Assembly (NCBI RefSeq): GCF_003858655.1
Contig: NZ_RQXV01000006.1
Span: forward strand, 124,001-188,000
Length of the DNA: 64,000 bases
Origin: Amphritea balenae
GTDB taxonomy: Bacteria; Pseudomonadota; Gammaproteobacteria; Pseudomonadales; Balneatricaceae
Direction: 5' to 3'
Position numbers and translations under genes: made by a program. This document shows, piece after piece, positions 16,665-25,942 of the stretch. The notes below the pieces were generated by a model. That model searched no databases and was not told the DNA's origin. It worked only from the letters and a program-made list of their open reading frames with translations. Position 1 is the stretch's first letter, and each line of letters opens with the position of its first letter.

Positions 16665-18173
16665 ATGCAATCGCTCCACCCCTTGATTCAGGCCCTTTAT
16701 AAGAACTTTCTGGGTAATTCGCCAACCTGGTATAAGCTGACGATCATCAGCTTTCTGATTGCTAACCCTTTGATTCTGATGGTTTCAGGACCTGTTATTA
16801 CCGGTTGGGTGCTGATCTTTGAGTTTATCTTTACCCTGGCGATGGCGCTGAAATGTTACCCCCTACAGCCAGGTGGACTTCTGGCAATAGAAGCAGTGGC
16901 TATACATCTGACCGAGCCTTTGGATATATATCGGGAAATCGCGGCGAATCTGCCGGTAATTCTGCTACTGATGTTTATGGTGGCAGGTATCTACTTTATG
17001 AAAAGCATGCTGTTGTTTGTCTTTACCAAGATATTGCTGAGCGTGCGCAATAAAGTCCTGCTTTCAGTACTGTTTACCCTGATGGGTGCTGTGCTCTCTG
17101 CGTTTTTGGATGCTTTGACCGTTACTGCCGTACTGATCAGTGCATTTGTAGGCTTTTACTCGGTCTACCATCGGGTCGCCTCAGGCCGCCGCCCTGGTGA
17201 TGATCATGATCACTCTAATGATGATCATCTGCATGATGATCATCGGGATGAGTTGAACCGGTTTCGTGCTTTCCTACGCAGCTTACTAATGCATGGCGCT
17301 GTAGGTACTGCACTAGGGGGTGTGAGTACCTTAGTAGGCGAACCGCAGAACCTGCTAATCGGTGAAAAGATGGGTTGGGACTTTATCGACTTCTTCACTT
17401 ATGTAGCACCGGTATCGATGCCGGTTCTGGTGGCCGGTGTTTTGACCACTGTTGTGTTGGAAAAAACCGGCTGGTTTGGTTATGGCTCTCTCATTCCTGA
17501 ACCTGTATATAACATTCTGAAAGAGTTCGATGAATCACAGCAAGCCAATTGGGGCTGGAAGCAATGGGCGGAGCTCTATGTGCAGTTTGCCGTCGCGATT
17601 TTCCTGATCTGTGGTCTGGCGTTTCATCTGGCTGAAGTCGGCATTATCGGTCTGACAGTCATCGTTCTACTGACCAGCTTTAACGGTATTACCGAAGAGC
17701 ATCGTATTGGTAAGGCCTTTGAAGAATCTCTGCCCTTTACCGCCCTGCTGGTGGTGTTTTTTACCATCGTTTCGGTTATCCACGAGCAGCATCTGTTTAC
17801 CCCGATAATCGAATGGGTACTGCAACAGGATCTGCGTAGCCAGCCGGCGATGTTCTTTATGGCGAACGGCCTGTTATCAGCAATCAGTGATAACGTGTTT
17901 GTGGCGACTGTTTATATAAATGAGGTTGCCGAAGCTTTTCGTTTAGGGCATGTCAGCCGGGATCACTTTGATAGTCTGGCTATCGCAATTAATACCGGCA
18001 CTAACCTACCGAGTGTCGCAACGCCAAACGGCCAGGCAGCATTTCTGTTTCTGTTGACCTCAGTAGTAGCGCCCTTGGTACGGTTGTCTTACATGCGAAT
18101 GGTCTTTATGGCGCTGCCCTACACTATCGTACTGACGACAACGGGCCTACTGGCGGTTATTTACTTTATCTAA
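16665..18173 (+). CDS. nhaB: Sodium/proton antiporter NhaB
   Basis: A 502-residue antiporter that expels sodium in exchange for protons. Strong family text is seen throughout: [60 protein letters not shown], and [25 protein letters not shown] near the end. The loop at about residues 181-200 is unusually rich in Asp and His ([17 protein letters not shown]); E. coli NhaB has a shorter acidic loop there. It fits a marine lifestyle and supports the sodium gradient used by the TRAP transporters. Confidence 0.96.
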   Translation: MQSLHPLIQALYKNFLGNSPTWYKLTIISFLIANPLILMVSGPVITGWVLIFEFIFTLAMALKCYPLQPGGLLAIEAVAIHLTEPLDIYREIAANLPVILLLMFMVAGIYFMKSMLLFVFTKILLSVRNKVLLSVLFTLMGAVLSAFLDALTVTAVLISAFVGFYSVYHRVASGRRPGDDHDHSNDDHLHDDHRDELNRFRAFLRSLLMHGAVGTALGGVSTLVGEPQNLLIGEKMGWDFIDFFTYVAPVSMPVLVAGVLTTVVLEKTGWFGYGSLIPEPVYNILKEFDESQQANWGWKQWAELYVQFAVAIFLICGLAFHLAEVGIIGLTVIVLLTSFNGITEEHRIGKAFEESLPFTALLVVFFTIVSVIHEQHLFTPIIEWVLQQDLRSQPAMFFMANGLLSAISDNVFVATVYINEVAEAFRLGHVSRDHFDSLAIAINTGTNLPSVATPNGQAAFLFLLTSVVAPLVRLSYMRMVFMALPYTIVLTTTGLLAVIYFI

Positions 18174-18384
18174 GTAACCATTGCCAGAACTGCTGCAACA
18201 ATGATGGCTGTGCAACGATAGCTATTGCCTGTGCCTGTTGCTGTCGTAGCGCTTCCCTTCTTTCCCATGCGGCATTGGCACGGGTTGCATAGTCTGCCTG
18301 CTGGCGCGCGCTGAGGTGGGTTGAATGGCCGAGCGGGCTGCGTCTTTTTGAGCTGCGAGGGCTGGCTTTAGGGGAGCTGCACAT
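18166..18384 (-). CDS. Possible small basic protein (72 aa)
   Basis: A 72-residue frame whose 3' end overlaps the nhaB stop by 8 bp on the opposite strand. It has a basic Ser-rich N-terminus, a central Ala/Arg/Gln helix ([23 protein letters not shown]) and a Trp-containing hydrophobic end ([11 protein letters not shown]). The organised composition suggests a real gene, but no family is recognised and no strong ribosome binding site is seen. Confidence 0.45.
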   Translation of the reverse strand: MCSSPKASPRSSKRRSPLGHSTHLSARQQADYATRANAAWERREALRQQQAQAIAIVAQPSLLQQFWQWLLR

Positions 18385-18461
18385 AGGGCTGACCTCTTCT
18401 TTCCATCTTCTTGAGATAGCCCCAGTATGCAGTGTCTCTCTGAATTCAGCCTGAAAGCCGG

Positions 18462-20678
18462 TTATTTCTCTGTTGATGGCCGAAACAAACGCAGTCGGTT
18501 AGCGTTACTGACCACGGTAACTGAGGAGAATGCCATCGCTGCTCCCGCGATAACCGGGCTAAGTAGCATGCCGGTGAAGGGGAACAGGATACCTGCCGCC
18601 ACCGGTATACCCAGCGTATTGTAGATAAATGCGCCAAACAGGTTCTGACGGATATTACGTAGCGTTGCCTGGGATAGCTCAATCGCATCGGCCACCGAAT
18701 GCAGGCTGTTACGGATCAGCACCATATCAGCACTTTCTATCGCTACATCGGTGCCATTGCCAATAGCAAAACCGGTATCGGCCCGAGCCAGTGCCGGAGC
18801 ATCGTTGATACCGTCACCGCACATTCCTACCTTGGCGCCCTGTTGTTGCAGCTTTTCGACTTCCGCTGCTTTTTCATCGGGCATTACTTCAGCAATGAAA
18901 CTATCGACAGCAACTCTGCGTGCGACAGCTGCCGCCGTATGTTGATTATCACCGGTTAGCATAATCACTTTTATGCCCGCTGCTTGCAGGCGGGCTATAG
19001 CCGCAACCGAGTCGTTGCGTATCGGATCAGCGATCGCTAGCAAGCCCGCAAGTTTCCCATCAATGGCGACATAGATAGGTGTTTTAGCCTGCTTTGCCAG
19101 TTGTTCTGCTTCACTTTCGTACGCGCGACAACTGATATTCTGCTCAAGCATCCAGGCTTTATTGCCCAGTGAGATTTTGTGCTCGTTTATCTGGCCTGCA
19201 ATGCCGCGTCCGCTATAGCTTTGAAAGTTATCAACAGGAAGTATCTGAAGCTGTTGTTCAGCGGCGTAGCTCACGACCGCTTCTGCAAGTGGGTGCTCTG
19301 ATGCGCTTTCAAGCGAGGCCGCCAGTTGTAATAGCTGCTCTGGGTTATCGCCAAGCATGTCTGTTACCGCAGGTTTTCCTTCGGTGATAGTGCCGGTTTT
19401 ATCCAGCACCAGGGTATCCAGTTCAGATGTATTCTGCAGTGCCTGACCATTGCGGATCAGGATGCCATACTCGGCTGCTTTGCCGACTCCCACCATGACA
19501 GACATCGGTGTTGCCAGTCCCAGTGCGCAGGGGCAGGCAATAATCAGTACTGTGGTTGCGGTTACCAGCATATAAGCCAGCTGGGGTTCGGGGCCCAGCA
19601 GGTACCAAATTAATGCGGTTACAATACTGATGATAATAACAACCGGGACAAAGATACCGGCAACGGTATCGGCCAACCGGGATATTTCTGGTTTACTGGC
19701 CTGCGCCTGTTTTACCATTTCGATGATACGACTCAGGGCGGTCTCGGCCCCTACTTTTTCAGCTTTCACAATCAGTGCGCCTGATCGGTTCAGGGTACCT
19801 GCACTGATAGTGTCTCCAGGGGATTTGCTTACCGGCAGCGGCTCACCACTGAGCATGGATTCATCGATCAGGCTCTGGCCTTGTTCTACGATGGCATCCA
19901 CCGGGATTTGTTCGCCGGGTCTGATACGGAGAAGATCACCGGTAATAACCAGTTCTAGCGGTAGATCCTGTTCTTTGTCATTGCGGATCACCCGTGCTGT
20001 TTTGGGCTGCAGATTGAGTAGCCGTTCAACTGCTTCGGAGGTTCGGCCCCGGGCACGAATCTCCATCGCCAGGCCAAAATTCACCAGGCCGATAATCATC
20101 GCCGAGGCTTCGTAATAAACGTGCCGGGAGCCATCTGGCAGGAATTCTGGAAATAGTACCACCGCTGTTGAGAACAGCCAGGCACTACCGGTACCGACCG
20201 CGATAAGGGTGTCCATAGTGGCTCCGCCATTTTTCAGAGCACTCCAGGCGCCGCTAAAGAAATGACGACCAGGAAATAACAGTACTAACAATGTCAGTAG
20301 CCCTACGCTGCCCCAGATAACTTGATCCTGCGGTGTACGGACGCTCATCTCGTCCATCAGCATACCGGCGATCATCAGCGGGATACCTAACCCGAGAGCA
20401 ATCACCGTATTGCGAATATGAAGCTTGTACTGCTGTGCCTGTTGGGCTTTTTGGCGGGCACGATCTTCCGCTTCGTTACTCGCCAGACGGCCCCGGTAGC
20501 CAATCTCTGCTAACTGACTGATCAGTAGCTCACTATCGATGCTGCCTTCGACATTAAGACGTCGCTGAGGAAAGTCGACACAGGCCAACTCGACCTCGGG
20601 CAGTGCGTTGATACCTTTTTCAATTTTTTTCACGCAACCGGCACAGGAGACGTTTTCCAGTAATAATGTGGTGGTCAT
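18462..20678 (-). CDS. copA: Copper-exporting P1B-type ATPase CopA
   Basis: A 738-residue P1B ATPase that pumps Cu(I) out of the cytoplasm. In order: one N-terminal HMA domain with CAGC (residues 12-15), the CPC metal site in membrane helix 6 (about 382-384), phosphorylation motif DKTGT (about 426), the SEHPL nucleotide contact and GDGINDAPAL. Start at 20678 follows AGGGGATAG and gives a normal HMA; the upstream in-frame start at 20741 would cover the promoter. The upstream promoter has the 19-bp spacing typical of CueR control, and cueR is nearby. Confidence 0.96.
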   Translation of the reverse strand: MTTTLLLENVSCAGCVKKIEKGINALPEVELACVDFPQRRLNVEGSIDSELLISQLAEIGYRGRLASNEAEDRARQKAQQAQQYKLHIRNTVIALGLGIPLMIAGMLMDEMSVRTPQDQVIWGSVGLLTLLVLLFPGRHFFSGAWSALKNGGATMDTLIAVGTGSAWLFSTAVVLFPEFLPDGSRHVYYEASAMIIGLVNFGLAMEIRARGRTSEAVERLLNLQPKTARVIRNDKEQDLPLELVITGDLLRIRPGEQIPVDAIVEQGQSLIDESMLSGEPLPVSKSPGDTISAGTLNRSGALIVKAEKVGAETALSRIIEMVKQAQASKPEISRLADTVAGIFVPVVIIISIVTALIWYLLGPEPQLAYMLVTATTVLIIACPCALGLATPMSVMVGVGKAAEYGILIRNGQALQNTSELDTLVLDKTGTITEGKPAVTDMLGDNPEQLLQLAASLESASEHPLAEAVVSYAAEQQLQILPVDNFQSYSGRGIAGQINEHKISLGNKAWMLEQNISCRAYESEAEQLAKQAKTPIYVAIDGKLAGLLAIADPIRNDSVAAIARLQAAGIKVIMLTGDNQHTAAAVARRVAVDSFIAEVMPDEKAAEVEKLQQQGAKVGMCGDGINDAPALARADTGFAIGNGTDVAIESADMVLIRNSLHSVADAIELSQATLRNIRQNLFGAFIYNTLGIPVAAGILFPFTGMLLSPVIAGAAMAFSSVTVVSNANRLRLFRPSTEK

Positions 20679-20710
20679 GATGCTATCCCCTTTAATTCCT
20701 ATCTGATAAC

Positions 20711-20741
20711 AGGATAGAGCTTCCAGTGGCTGTAAGGTCAA
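20711..20741 (-). promoter_or_regulatory. CueR-type promoter of copA
   Basis: On the minus strand TTGACC (20741-20736), a 19-bp spacer and TATCCT (20716-20711). The spacer contains the dyad CTTACAGCCACTGGAAG, close to the CueR operator. The overlong spacer is the hallmark of MerR-family promoters that need regulator twisting to fire. Confidence 0.88.
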
Positions 20742-20824
20742 TAGGTCGGTTGCATTTTATTACGGATCGGAGGAACCTATAACCCTTAGAATATTTATTC
20801 CGGATTTAATTCGATATTGCGCTT

Positions 20825-21172
20825 ATGTTGCTTCTGCCTCGACTACGACGTTTATTTTCTATTTTGCTGATCAGTATGTTGAGCCTGAGCCCCTTTGCCG
20901 TTGCTACCAGTGCGACGGCGGAGCAGCCTGTTGAATCGCATATGATGATGCAGTGTGAAAGTAGTGAATGCGATATGACCGAGATGGTCAACTGCGATAC
21001 AGAGTGTGATCTGGTTACTGAATGCTGCTCTTTTTCATCATCCCTGATGTTTGTACTTACAACGGAGTTAAAGCTGAACCAACTCTCTGAGACTGTTCAG
21101 AGTTTATATGGGGTCAGCTATCTGTCAGTTACTTCTCCACCGGTATATCACCCTCCCCGCCTGTCTTCTTAA
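20825..21172 (+). CDS. Exported Cys/Met-rich small protein beside copA
   Basis: A 115-residue protein with a signal peptide (residues 1-32, cleavage near ATSATA-EQ). The mature N-terminal part holds a dense block of soft-metal ligands: HMMMQCESSECDMTEMVNCDTECDLVTECC, split here over residues 39-68, with seven Cys, five Met and one His. A linker leads to a proline-rich tail ending VYHPPRLSS. Placement between divergent copA and cueR suggests binding of Cu(I) in the periplasm. No known family is confidently recognised, though the tail resembles DUF2946-like and CopL-type peptides. Confidence 0.72.
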   Translation: MLLLPRLRRLFSILLISMLSLSPFAVATSATAEQPVESHMMMQCESSECDMTEMVNCDTECDLVTECCSFSSSLMFVLTTELKLNQLSETVQSLYGVSYLSVTSPPVYHPPRLSS

Positions 21173-21230
21173 TTTGTTGAATTCTGCCTATCTTTAATCT
21201 GTATTTCTAAACTGTTTGCCGGAGCAAACG

Positions 21231-21647
21231 ATGAATATTTCCCAGGCTGCAAGCGCAACCGGATTAACCAGCAAAACAATACGCTATTACGAGCAGCAAA
21301 GGCTACTGCCTGCTGCTAGTCGAGCGGCCAATGGTTACCGTGTTTATAGCGACCAGCAGCTGGAGATGCTGCGTTTCATTAAACGTGCACGGGATATGGG
21401 GTTCTCTTTAGAAGAAAGTCGTGAGTTATTAGAGATCTCATTAAATCCTTCCCGCACCAGTGCCACGGTTAAACAGAAAGCAGAACAGCAGATTCAACGT
21501 ATTGATCAACAAATAGAAGCACTGCAGCAGATGCGCGCCCTGTTGCAACAGTCGGCCGACCAGTGTCGGGGTGATGAGAGTGCTGATTGTCCGATTCTGG
21601 ACCAGTTAAATGGGGTGGATGCTGTCGCTGACAGTACCCTGGAGTAA
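21231..21647 (+). CDS. cueR: Copper efflux regulator CueR (MerR family)
   Basis: A 138-residue MerR-family activator. The helix-turn-helix is at residues 1-40 (MNISQAASATGLTSKTIRYYEQQRLL), then a coiled dimerisation helix, then the Cu(I) site with Cys112 and Cys120 in CRGDESADC, the same positions as in E. coli CueR. ATG 21231 follows a GGAG box; a TTG 15 bp upstream is in frame but lacks that spacing. It should activate copA and perhaps its own operon with the DUF411 and cytochrome genes, which follow closely. Confidence 0.94.
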   Translation: MNISQAASATGLTSKTIRYYEQQRLLPAASRAANGYRVYSDQQLEMLRFIKRARDMGFSLEESRELLEISLNPSRTSATVKQKAEQQIQRIDQQIEALQQMRALLQQSADQCRGDESADCPILDQLNGVDAVADSTLE

Positions 21648-21789
21648 GTAATGAAAAAAATATTAGTGATACTGACAGGCATGTTGGGCTTGTCATTGAT
21701 GGGGTCGATGCTGTCGCTGATAGCTTCCCGGAGTAAAACAATGAAAAAAATGTTTTTGATTCTGGCTGGTATGTTGAGCTTGTCACTGA
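21612..21789 (+). repeat. Imperfect 89-bp tandem duplication of the cueR end and DUF411 start
   Basis: Unit A (21612-21700) and unit B (21701-21789) each contain the end of a cueR-like frame (GVDAVADS...E then TAA), a GGAG ribosome binding site, ATGAAAAAAAT and a leader-peptide start. In unit B the frame reads GVDAVADSFPE against GVDAVADSTLE in cueR. The duplicated start codons are in the same frame, so the DUF411 gene could begin at 21651 or 21741. Confidence 0.85.
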
Positions 21790-22220
21790 ATAGCTATGCA
21801 GAAAATCCGCTATGGCTGGAAGGTAAAACTCAGGATAGCTATGAAATAACTGTTTATCGCAGTGCCAGTTGTGGCTGTTGTAAGGGCTGGATTAGCCATC
21901 TGAAAGATCATAATTTCAGCGTTAAAGATGTGGTCGTAAATGATGTTAATCCCCATAAAACCCGTTTGGGAGTGCCCACGCAAGCGGCTTCCTGTCATAC
22001 CGCTGAAGTGAACGGTAAAGTCATTGAAGGGCACGTGCCGGCTCAGGATATTAAGCGTTTATTAGCAACGGAAAATGATATTCGCTTATTAGCTGTACCT
22101 GGCATGCCTTCCGGTGGCCCGGGAATGGATATGACGGGGGCTCCGAAAAATGCATTTACGGTTTTTTCGGTTGATAGCCAGAACCAGGTGAATAGCTATA
22201 AGCAGTATAAGGATTACTGA
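21741..22220 (+). CDS. Exported DUF411 metal-binding protein
   Basis: A 159-residue periplasmic protein with a signal peptide (MKKMFLILAGMLSLSLNSYA-EN) and a DUF411 domain. The conserved SASCGCCKGW motif (about residue 45) and SCHTAEVNGKVIEGHVPA carry Cys and His that can bind copper; DUF411 proteins are often found with copper-resistance genes. I prefer ATG 21741, with GGAG 7 bp upstream, because it yields one normal signal peptide. Starting at 21651 would give two leader sequences in series. It follows cueR and precedes the cytochrome by 2 bp. Confidence 0.87.
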   Translation: MKKMFLILAGMLSLSLNSYAENPLWLEGKTQDSYEITVYRSASCGCCKGWISHLKDHNFSVKDVVVNDVNPHKTRLGVPTQAASCHTAEVNGKVIEGHVPAQDIKRLLATENDIRLLAVPGMPSGGPGMDMTGAPKNAFTVFSVDSQNQVNSYKQYKDY

Positions 22221-22222
22221 AG

Positions 22223-22645
22223 ATGATGCGTTTTATTAGTATCATCTTTTCTCTTCTGTTGTTAGCGGGTTGTACTGAGTCTGAACCTAAGGTCGATGGA
22301 CGTTGGTACAGTCTGAAGCAGGTTGATCAGGGCAAACAGCTGTTTCTGGCTAACTGTGCCAGTTGCCATGGGGCTGCAGCGCAGGGAACAGCTGAGTGGA
22401 ATAAGCCTCTTAGCAATGGTAAATACCCACCGCCGCCTTTAAATGGCACTGCTCATGCCTGGCATCATCCACTTAAAGGATTGAAGAAAACAATCCAGAT
22501 CGGTGGGATTCCTTTAGGCGGCACTATGCCTGCTTTTGGTGATCAGCTGAATGAGGCTGACCTCGACGCGCTGATTAGTTTTTTTCAGAGCAAATGGCCA
22601 CAGCCCATCTATCAGGCCTGGCTTGACCGGGGTGGTTTGAATTAG
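22223..22645 (+). CDS. Lipoprotein c-type cytochrome
   Basis: A 140-residue mono-haem cytochrome c. The leader ends in a lipobox (LLLAGC, Cys17), so the protein is membrane-anchored on the periplasmic side. The haem motif CASCH is at about residues 46-50 and the axial Met is probably in GGTMPAFGDQL. The mature part also has a His-containing stretch AHAWHHP. Its place as last gene after cueR and DUF411 suggests an electron-transfer role in periplasmic copper handling; partner unknown. Confidence 0.88.
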   Translation: MMRFISIIFSLLLLAGCTESEPKVDGRWYSLKQVDQGKQLFLANCASCHGAAAQGTAEWNKPLSNGKYPPPPLNGTAHAWHHPLKGLKKTIQIGGIPLGGTMPAFGDQLNEADLDALISFFQSKWPQPIYQAWLDRGGLN

Positions 22646-22678
22646 TGGCTTGAACTGGTGAATTCAACGTAATTACCT

Positions 22679-22709
22679 AAGGCGCTTTCTGAAACAAAGC
22701 GCCTTTTTT
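22679..22709 (+). terminator. Intrinsic terminator of the copper operon
   Basis: AAGGCGCTTT-ctgaaac-AAAGCGCCTT followed by T4. Confidence 0.93.
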
Positions 22710-22863
22710 CATCTAAGATAACGGGTTCGTTAAACATTGATCTGGACAGGGTTTATTCACCGCTTCTCTGGATAGCCGGAGTTGCAGAGGTTGATCATAA
22801 ACCGTACAGTAGCGACCTTTCGTATAACCGGCATTTTATATTGCGGGCAAGCAAGGCAGAGTG

Positions 22864-23427
22864 ATGACTAAAAAAGTATATTTGAGTGCGCAGGATTTGC
22901 TGGAAGACTCATTCCGGTTGGCCCTGGAAGTGTTAAAAAGCGGCTTTCGCCCTGACTTTATTGTTGGTGTATGGCGTGGGGGTACGCCGGTTGGTATCGC
23001 GGTACAGGAACTGCTGGATAACATGGGTGTAAAAACCGACCATATCTCTATTCGTACTTCGTCATACACCGGTATCGGTACTCGCAATAAAGAAGTGCGG
23101 GTGCACGGTCTGGATTATCTGATACGTAACGTGAATCAGCCTGATTCTTTGCTAATTGTGGATGATGTTTTTGATACCGGACTGAGTATCAAAGCGGTGA
23201 TCGATACCCTGAAAGATAAGGCGCGTCTGAACACGCCACAGGATATCCGTATCGCAACCCCATGGTTCAAGCCGGCGAATAACAAAACCGATCTGGAACC
23301 GGACTATTACCTGCATAAGTCGGAAGACTGGCTGGTATTTCCGCATGAATTACAGGGCCTGGAGCGAGAAGAAATGATCGCGAACAAGCCAGGTTTGCAG
23401 GCAATTTTCGATGAGTACGGCGTGTAA
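22864..23427 (+). CDS. Phosphoribosyltransferase (hypoxanthine/xanthine type)
   Basis: A 187-residue type I PRTase. The PRPP-binding motif LLIVDDVFDTG is at about residues 98-108, and VGVWRGGTPVG near residue 35 is the PPi loop. Such enzymes salvage purine bases to nucleotides using PRPP; this branch is usually called hypoxanthine or xanthine phosphoribosyltransferase. ATG 22864 is preferred over GTG 22861. It is a single-gene unit with its own terminator. Confidence 0.85.
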   Translation: MTKKVYLSAQDLLEDSFRLALEVLKSGFRPDFIVGVWRGGTPVGIAVQELLDNMGVKTDHISIRTSSYTGIGTRNKEVRVHGLDYLIRNVNQPDSLLIVDDVFDTGLSIKAVIDTLKDKARLNTPQDIRIATPWFKPANNKTDLEPDYYLHKSEDWLVFPHELQGLEREEMIANKPGLQAIFDEYGV

Positions 23428-23444
23428 TTATTGTTTTATCGTTG

Positions 23445-23474
23445 AAAGGCTTGCGTAATGCGAGCCTTTTTATA
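23445..23474 (+). terminator. Intrinsic terminator after the PRTase gene
   Basis: AAAGGCTTGC-GTAAT-GCGAGCCTTTTT with one mismatch in the stem. Confidence 0.85.
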
Positions 23475-23692
23475 ACGCTTTTATATGCTTATTTGGCCGC
23501 AATACTGTAGCCTGCAGACTGTTTTAATCCAGAAACAATAAGGCATTCAGAGCTAATGTCTAAAAAATGTACAGCGCCTGAATAATATGGTGTCTTTTGT
23601 TGTTGATCTGGTTGTAAATCACGGTTAAACCGCTTTTCTCTGGTTAAATCCTTTGCCAAAAGCGACGTGATTAATTTTATTGCTTTTATGTA

Positions 23693-23721
23693 TCTACAAG
23701 CGCCGTAAAATCTTGTATAAT
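23693..23721 (+). promoter_or_regulatory. Promoter of the EF-G 2 gene
   Basis: TCTACA (23693-23698), 17-bp spacer, TATAAT (23716-23721), then a GGCGCCC discriminator. The GC-rich discriminator suggests growth-rate or stringent control. The 220 bp upstream of it hold no gene I can see. Confidence 0.75.
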
Positions 23722-23759
23722 GGCGCCCAATTTTTGCCCTTACCTATTCGAGTGAAGAA

Positions 23760-25844
23760 ATGGCTGACTTATCTCATTACCGTAATATCGGTATTTTTGC
23801 CCACGTTGACGCGGGTAAAACCACCACTACAGAACGTATCCTGAAACTGACAGGTAAAATCCATAAGACTGGTGAGGTTCACGATGGTGAATCTACGACC
23901 GACTTCATGGAACAGGAAGCTGAGCGCGGAATTACTATCCAGTCAGCGGCGATCACCACTTTCTGGAAAGATCACCGCATGAACATCATCGATACTCCAG
24001 GACACGTTGACTTCACTGTTGAAGTATACCGTTCCCTGAAAGTACTGGATGGTGGTGTTGGTGTATTCTGTGGTTCTGGTGGTGTTGAGCCTCAGTCAGA
24101 GACTAACTGGCGTTATGCAGATGAGTCGGGCGTTTCCCGTATCATCTTCGTAAACAAGCTGGACCGTATGGGCGCAGACTTCCTTAAAGTTGTAGATCAG
24201 GTTGAGAATGTACTGGCTGCTAAGCCACTCATCATGGTTCTTCCTATTGGTCGTGAAGAAGACTTCGTAGGTGTTGTTGACCTGCTAACTCGTCAGGCAT
24301 TCGTTTGGGATGACTCTGGTCTGCCAGAGAACTTCAAGATTGAAGAAATCCCCGCTGACATGGTAGAAGATGTTGAAATGTACCGTGAGCAGCTAATCGA
24401 GACAGCTGTAGAGCTGGACGATGACCTGATGATGGCTTACATGGATGGCGAAGAGCCGGCTATGGAAGACATCAAGCGTTGTATCCGTAAGGGTACTCGT
24501 GAACTGACATTCTTCCCAACTTACTGTGGTTCTGCATTCAAGAATAAAGGCATCCAGCTTATTCTGGACGCGGTTGTTGATTACCTGCCAAGCCCAACAG
24601 ATGTTATTCCACAAGATCTGACAGATGAGTTCGGTGAAGCAACTGGTGAAGTTGCTACTGTTTCCACTGATGAGCCTTTCCGCGCACTGGCATTCAAAAT
24701 CATGGATGACCGTTTCGGCGCCCTGACCTTTATCCGTGTTTACTCGGGTGTGTTGAATAAAGGCGACACTATCCTGAACTCGTTTACAGGTAAAACTGAA
24801 CGTATTGGCCGTATGTGTGAAATGGAAGCCGATGAGCGTAAAGAACTGAGTTCTGCTCAAGCCGGTGACATTATTGCAATCGTTGGTATGAAGAACGTTC
24901 AGACTGGTCACACTCTGTGTGATCCTAAGCACGAATGTACTCTTGAAGCCATGGTATTCCCTGAGCCGGTAATCTCTATTGCAGTTACACCTAAAGATAA
25001 AGGTGGCGCTGAGAAAATGGGTATCGCGATCGGTAAGATGGTTGCAGAAGATCCTACCTTCATCGTTGAGACTGACGAAGATTCTGGTGAGACTATCCTG
25101 AAAGGTATGGGTGAACTGCACCTGGATATCAAAGTAGACATCCTGAAGCGTACTTACGGCGTTGAGCTGCAAGTAGGCCAGCCACAGGTTGCTTACCGCG
25201 AAACTATTACAGCACCTCTGGAAGACTCTTACACTCATAAGAAGCAGTCTGGTGGTTCTGGTCAGTTTGGTAAGATCGACTACCGTATTAAGCCGGGTGA
25301 GCAGAACACTGGCTTTACGTTCTCCTCTACCGTTGTTGGTGGTAACGTACCTAAGGAGTTTTTCCCGGCTATCGAGAAGGGCTTCAAGAGCATGATGGAT
25401 ACAGGTCCTCTGGCTGGTTTCCCAGTACTGGACGTTGAGATCGAACTGTTCGATGGTGGCTACCACGCGGTTGACTCCTCTGCAGTTGCGTTTGAAATCG
25501 CTGCAAAAGGTGCATTCCGTCAGTCCATGCCTAAAGCGGGTCCACAGCTGCTGGAGCCGGTAATGAAGGTTGACGTATTTACTCCTGAAGATCACGTAGG
25601 TGATGTTATCGGTGACCTTAACCGTCGTCGTGGCATGATCCTGGGTCAGGAAGCTGCAGGTTCAGGTGTTCGTATTAAAGCTGACGTGCCTCTGTCTGAG
25701 ATGTTCGGTTACATCGGATCTCTGCGTACTATGACTTCTGGTCGTGGTCAGTTCTCTATGGAGTTTGCACACTACTCTGCATGTCCTAACTCAGTTGCTG
25801 AAAAAGTAATTGCTGAAGAGAAAGAGCGTAAAGCTAACAAGTAA
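23760..25844 (+). CDS. fusA2: Elongation factor G, second type (FusA2/FusB)
   Basis: A 694-residue translational GTPase. G-domain motifs: [14 protein letters not shown] (G1, residue 14), RGITIQSAA (G2), DTPGH (G3), NKLD (G4). Domains II-V follow, with the domain IV region [13 protein letters not shown]. It stands alone, outside a str operon, and its N-terminus ([24 protein letters not shown]) matches the second EF-G of Vibrio and Pseudomonas rather than the main ribosomal FusA. Codon use is strongly biased, as in highly expressed genes. Whether it acts in translocation, recycling or stress is unknown. Confidence 0.93.
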   Translation: MADLSHYRNIGIFAHVDAGKTTTTERILKLTGKIHKTGEVHDGESTTDFMEQEAERGITIQSAAITTFWKDHRMNIIDTPGHVDFTVEVYRSLKVLDGGVGVFCGSGGVEPQSETNWRYADESGVSRIIFVNKLDRMGADFLKVVDQVENVLAAKPLIMVLPIGREEDFVGVVDLLTRQAFVWDDSGLPENFKIEEIPADMVEDVEMYREQLIETAVELDDDLMMAYMDGEEPAMEDIKRCIRKGTRELTFFPTYCGSAFKNKGIQLILDAVVDYLPSPTDVIPQDLTDEFGEATGEVATVSTDEPFRALAFKIMDDRFGALTFIRVYSGVLNKGDTILNSFTGKTERIGRMCEMEADERKELSSAQAGDIIAIVGMKNVQTGHTLCDPKHECTLEAMVFPEPVISIAVTPKDKGGAEKMGIAIGKMVAEDPTFIVETDEDSGETILKGMGELHLDIKVDILKRTYGVELQVGQPQVAYRETITAPLEDSYTHKKQSGGSGQFGKIDYRIKPGEQNTGFTFSSTVVGGNVPKEFFPAIEKGFKSMMDTGPLAGFPVLDVEIELFDGGYHAVDSSAVAFEIAAKGAFRQSMPKAGPQLLEPVMKVDVFTPEDHVGDVIGDLNRRRGMILGQEAAGSGVRIKADVPLSEMFGYIGSLRTMTSGRGQFSMEFAHYSACPNSVAEKVIAEEKERKANK

Positions 25845-25863
25845 TTGTTGCTGACGTTCTGAT

Positions 25864-25892
25864 AAAAAAGCCCGCTTAACGCGGGCTTTTTT
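25864..25892 (+). terminator. Intrinsic terminator of fusA2
   Basis: AAAAAAGCCCGC-TTAAC-GCGGGCTTTTTT, a perfect stem with A and T tracts. Confidence 0.95.
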
Positions 25893-25942
25893 GTGTCTGA
25901 GTTAAGTAGTATGCAGACTTGCATGCCACTTATCCCTACGAG

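Noticed and set aside
24393-25595. 400-residue open frame antisense to fusA2
   Set aside because: It is fully inside the strongly conserved EF-G gene, has no recognisable domain, and results from the codon bias of fusA2 on the other strand.
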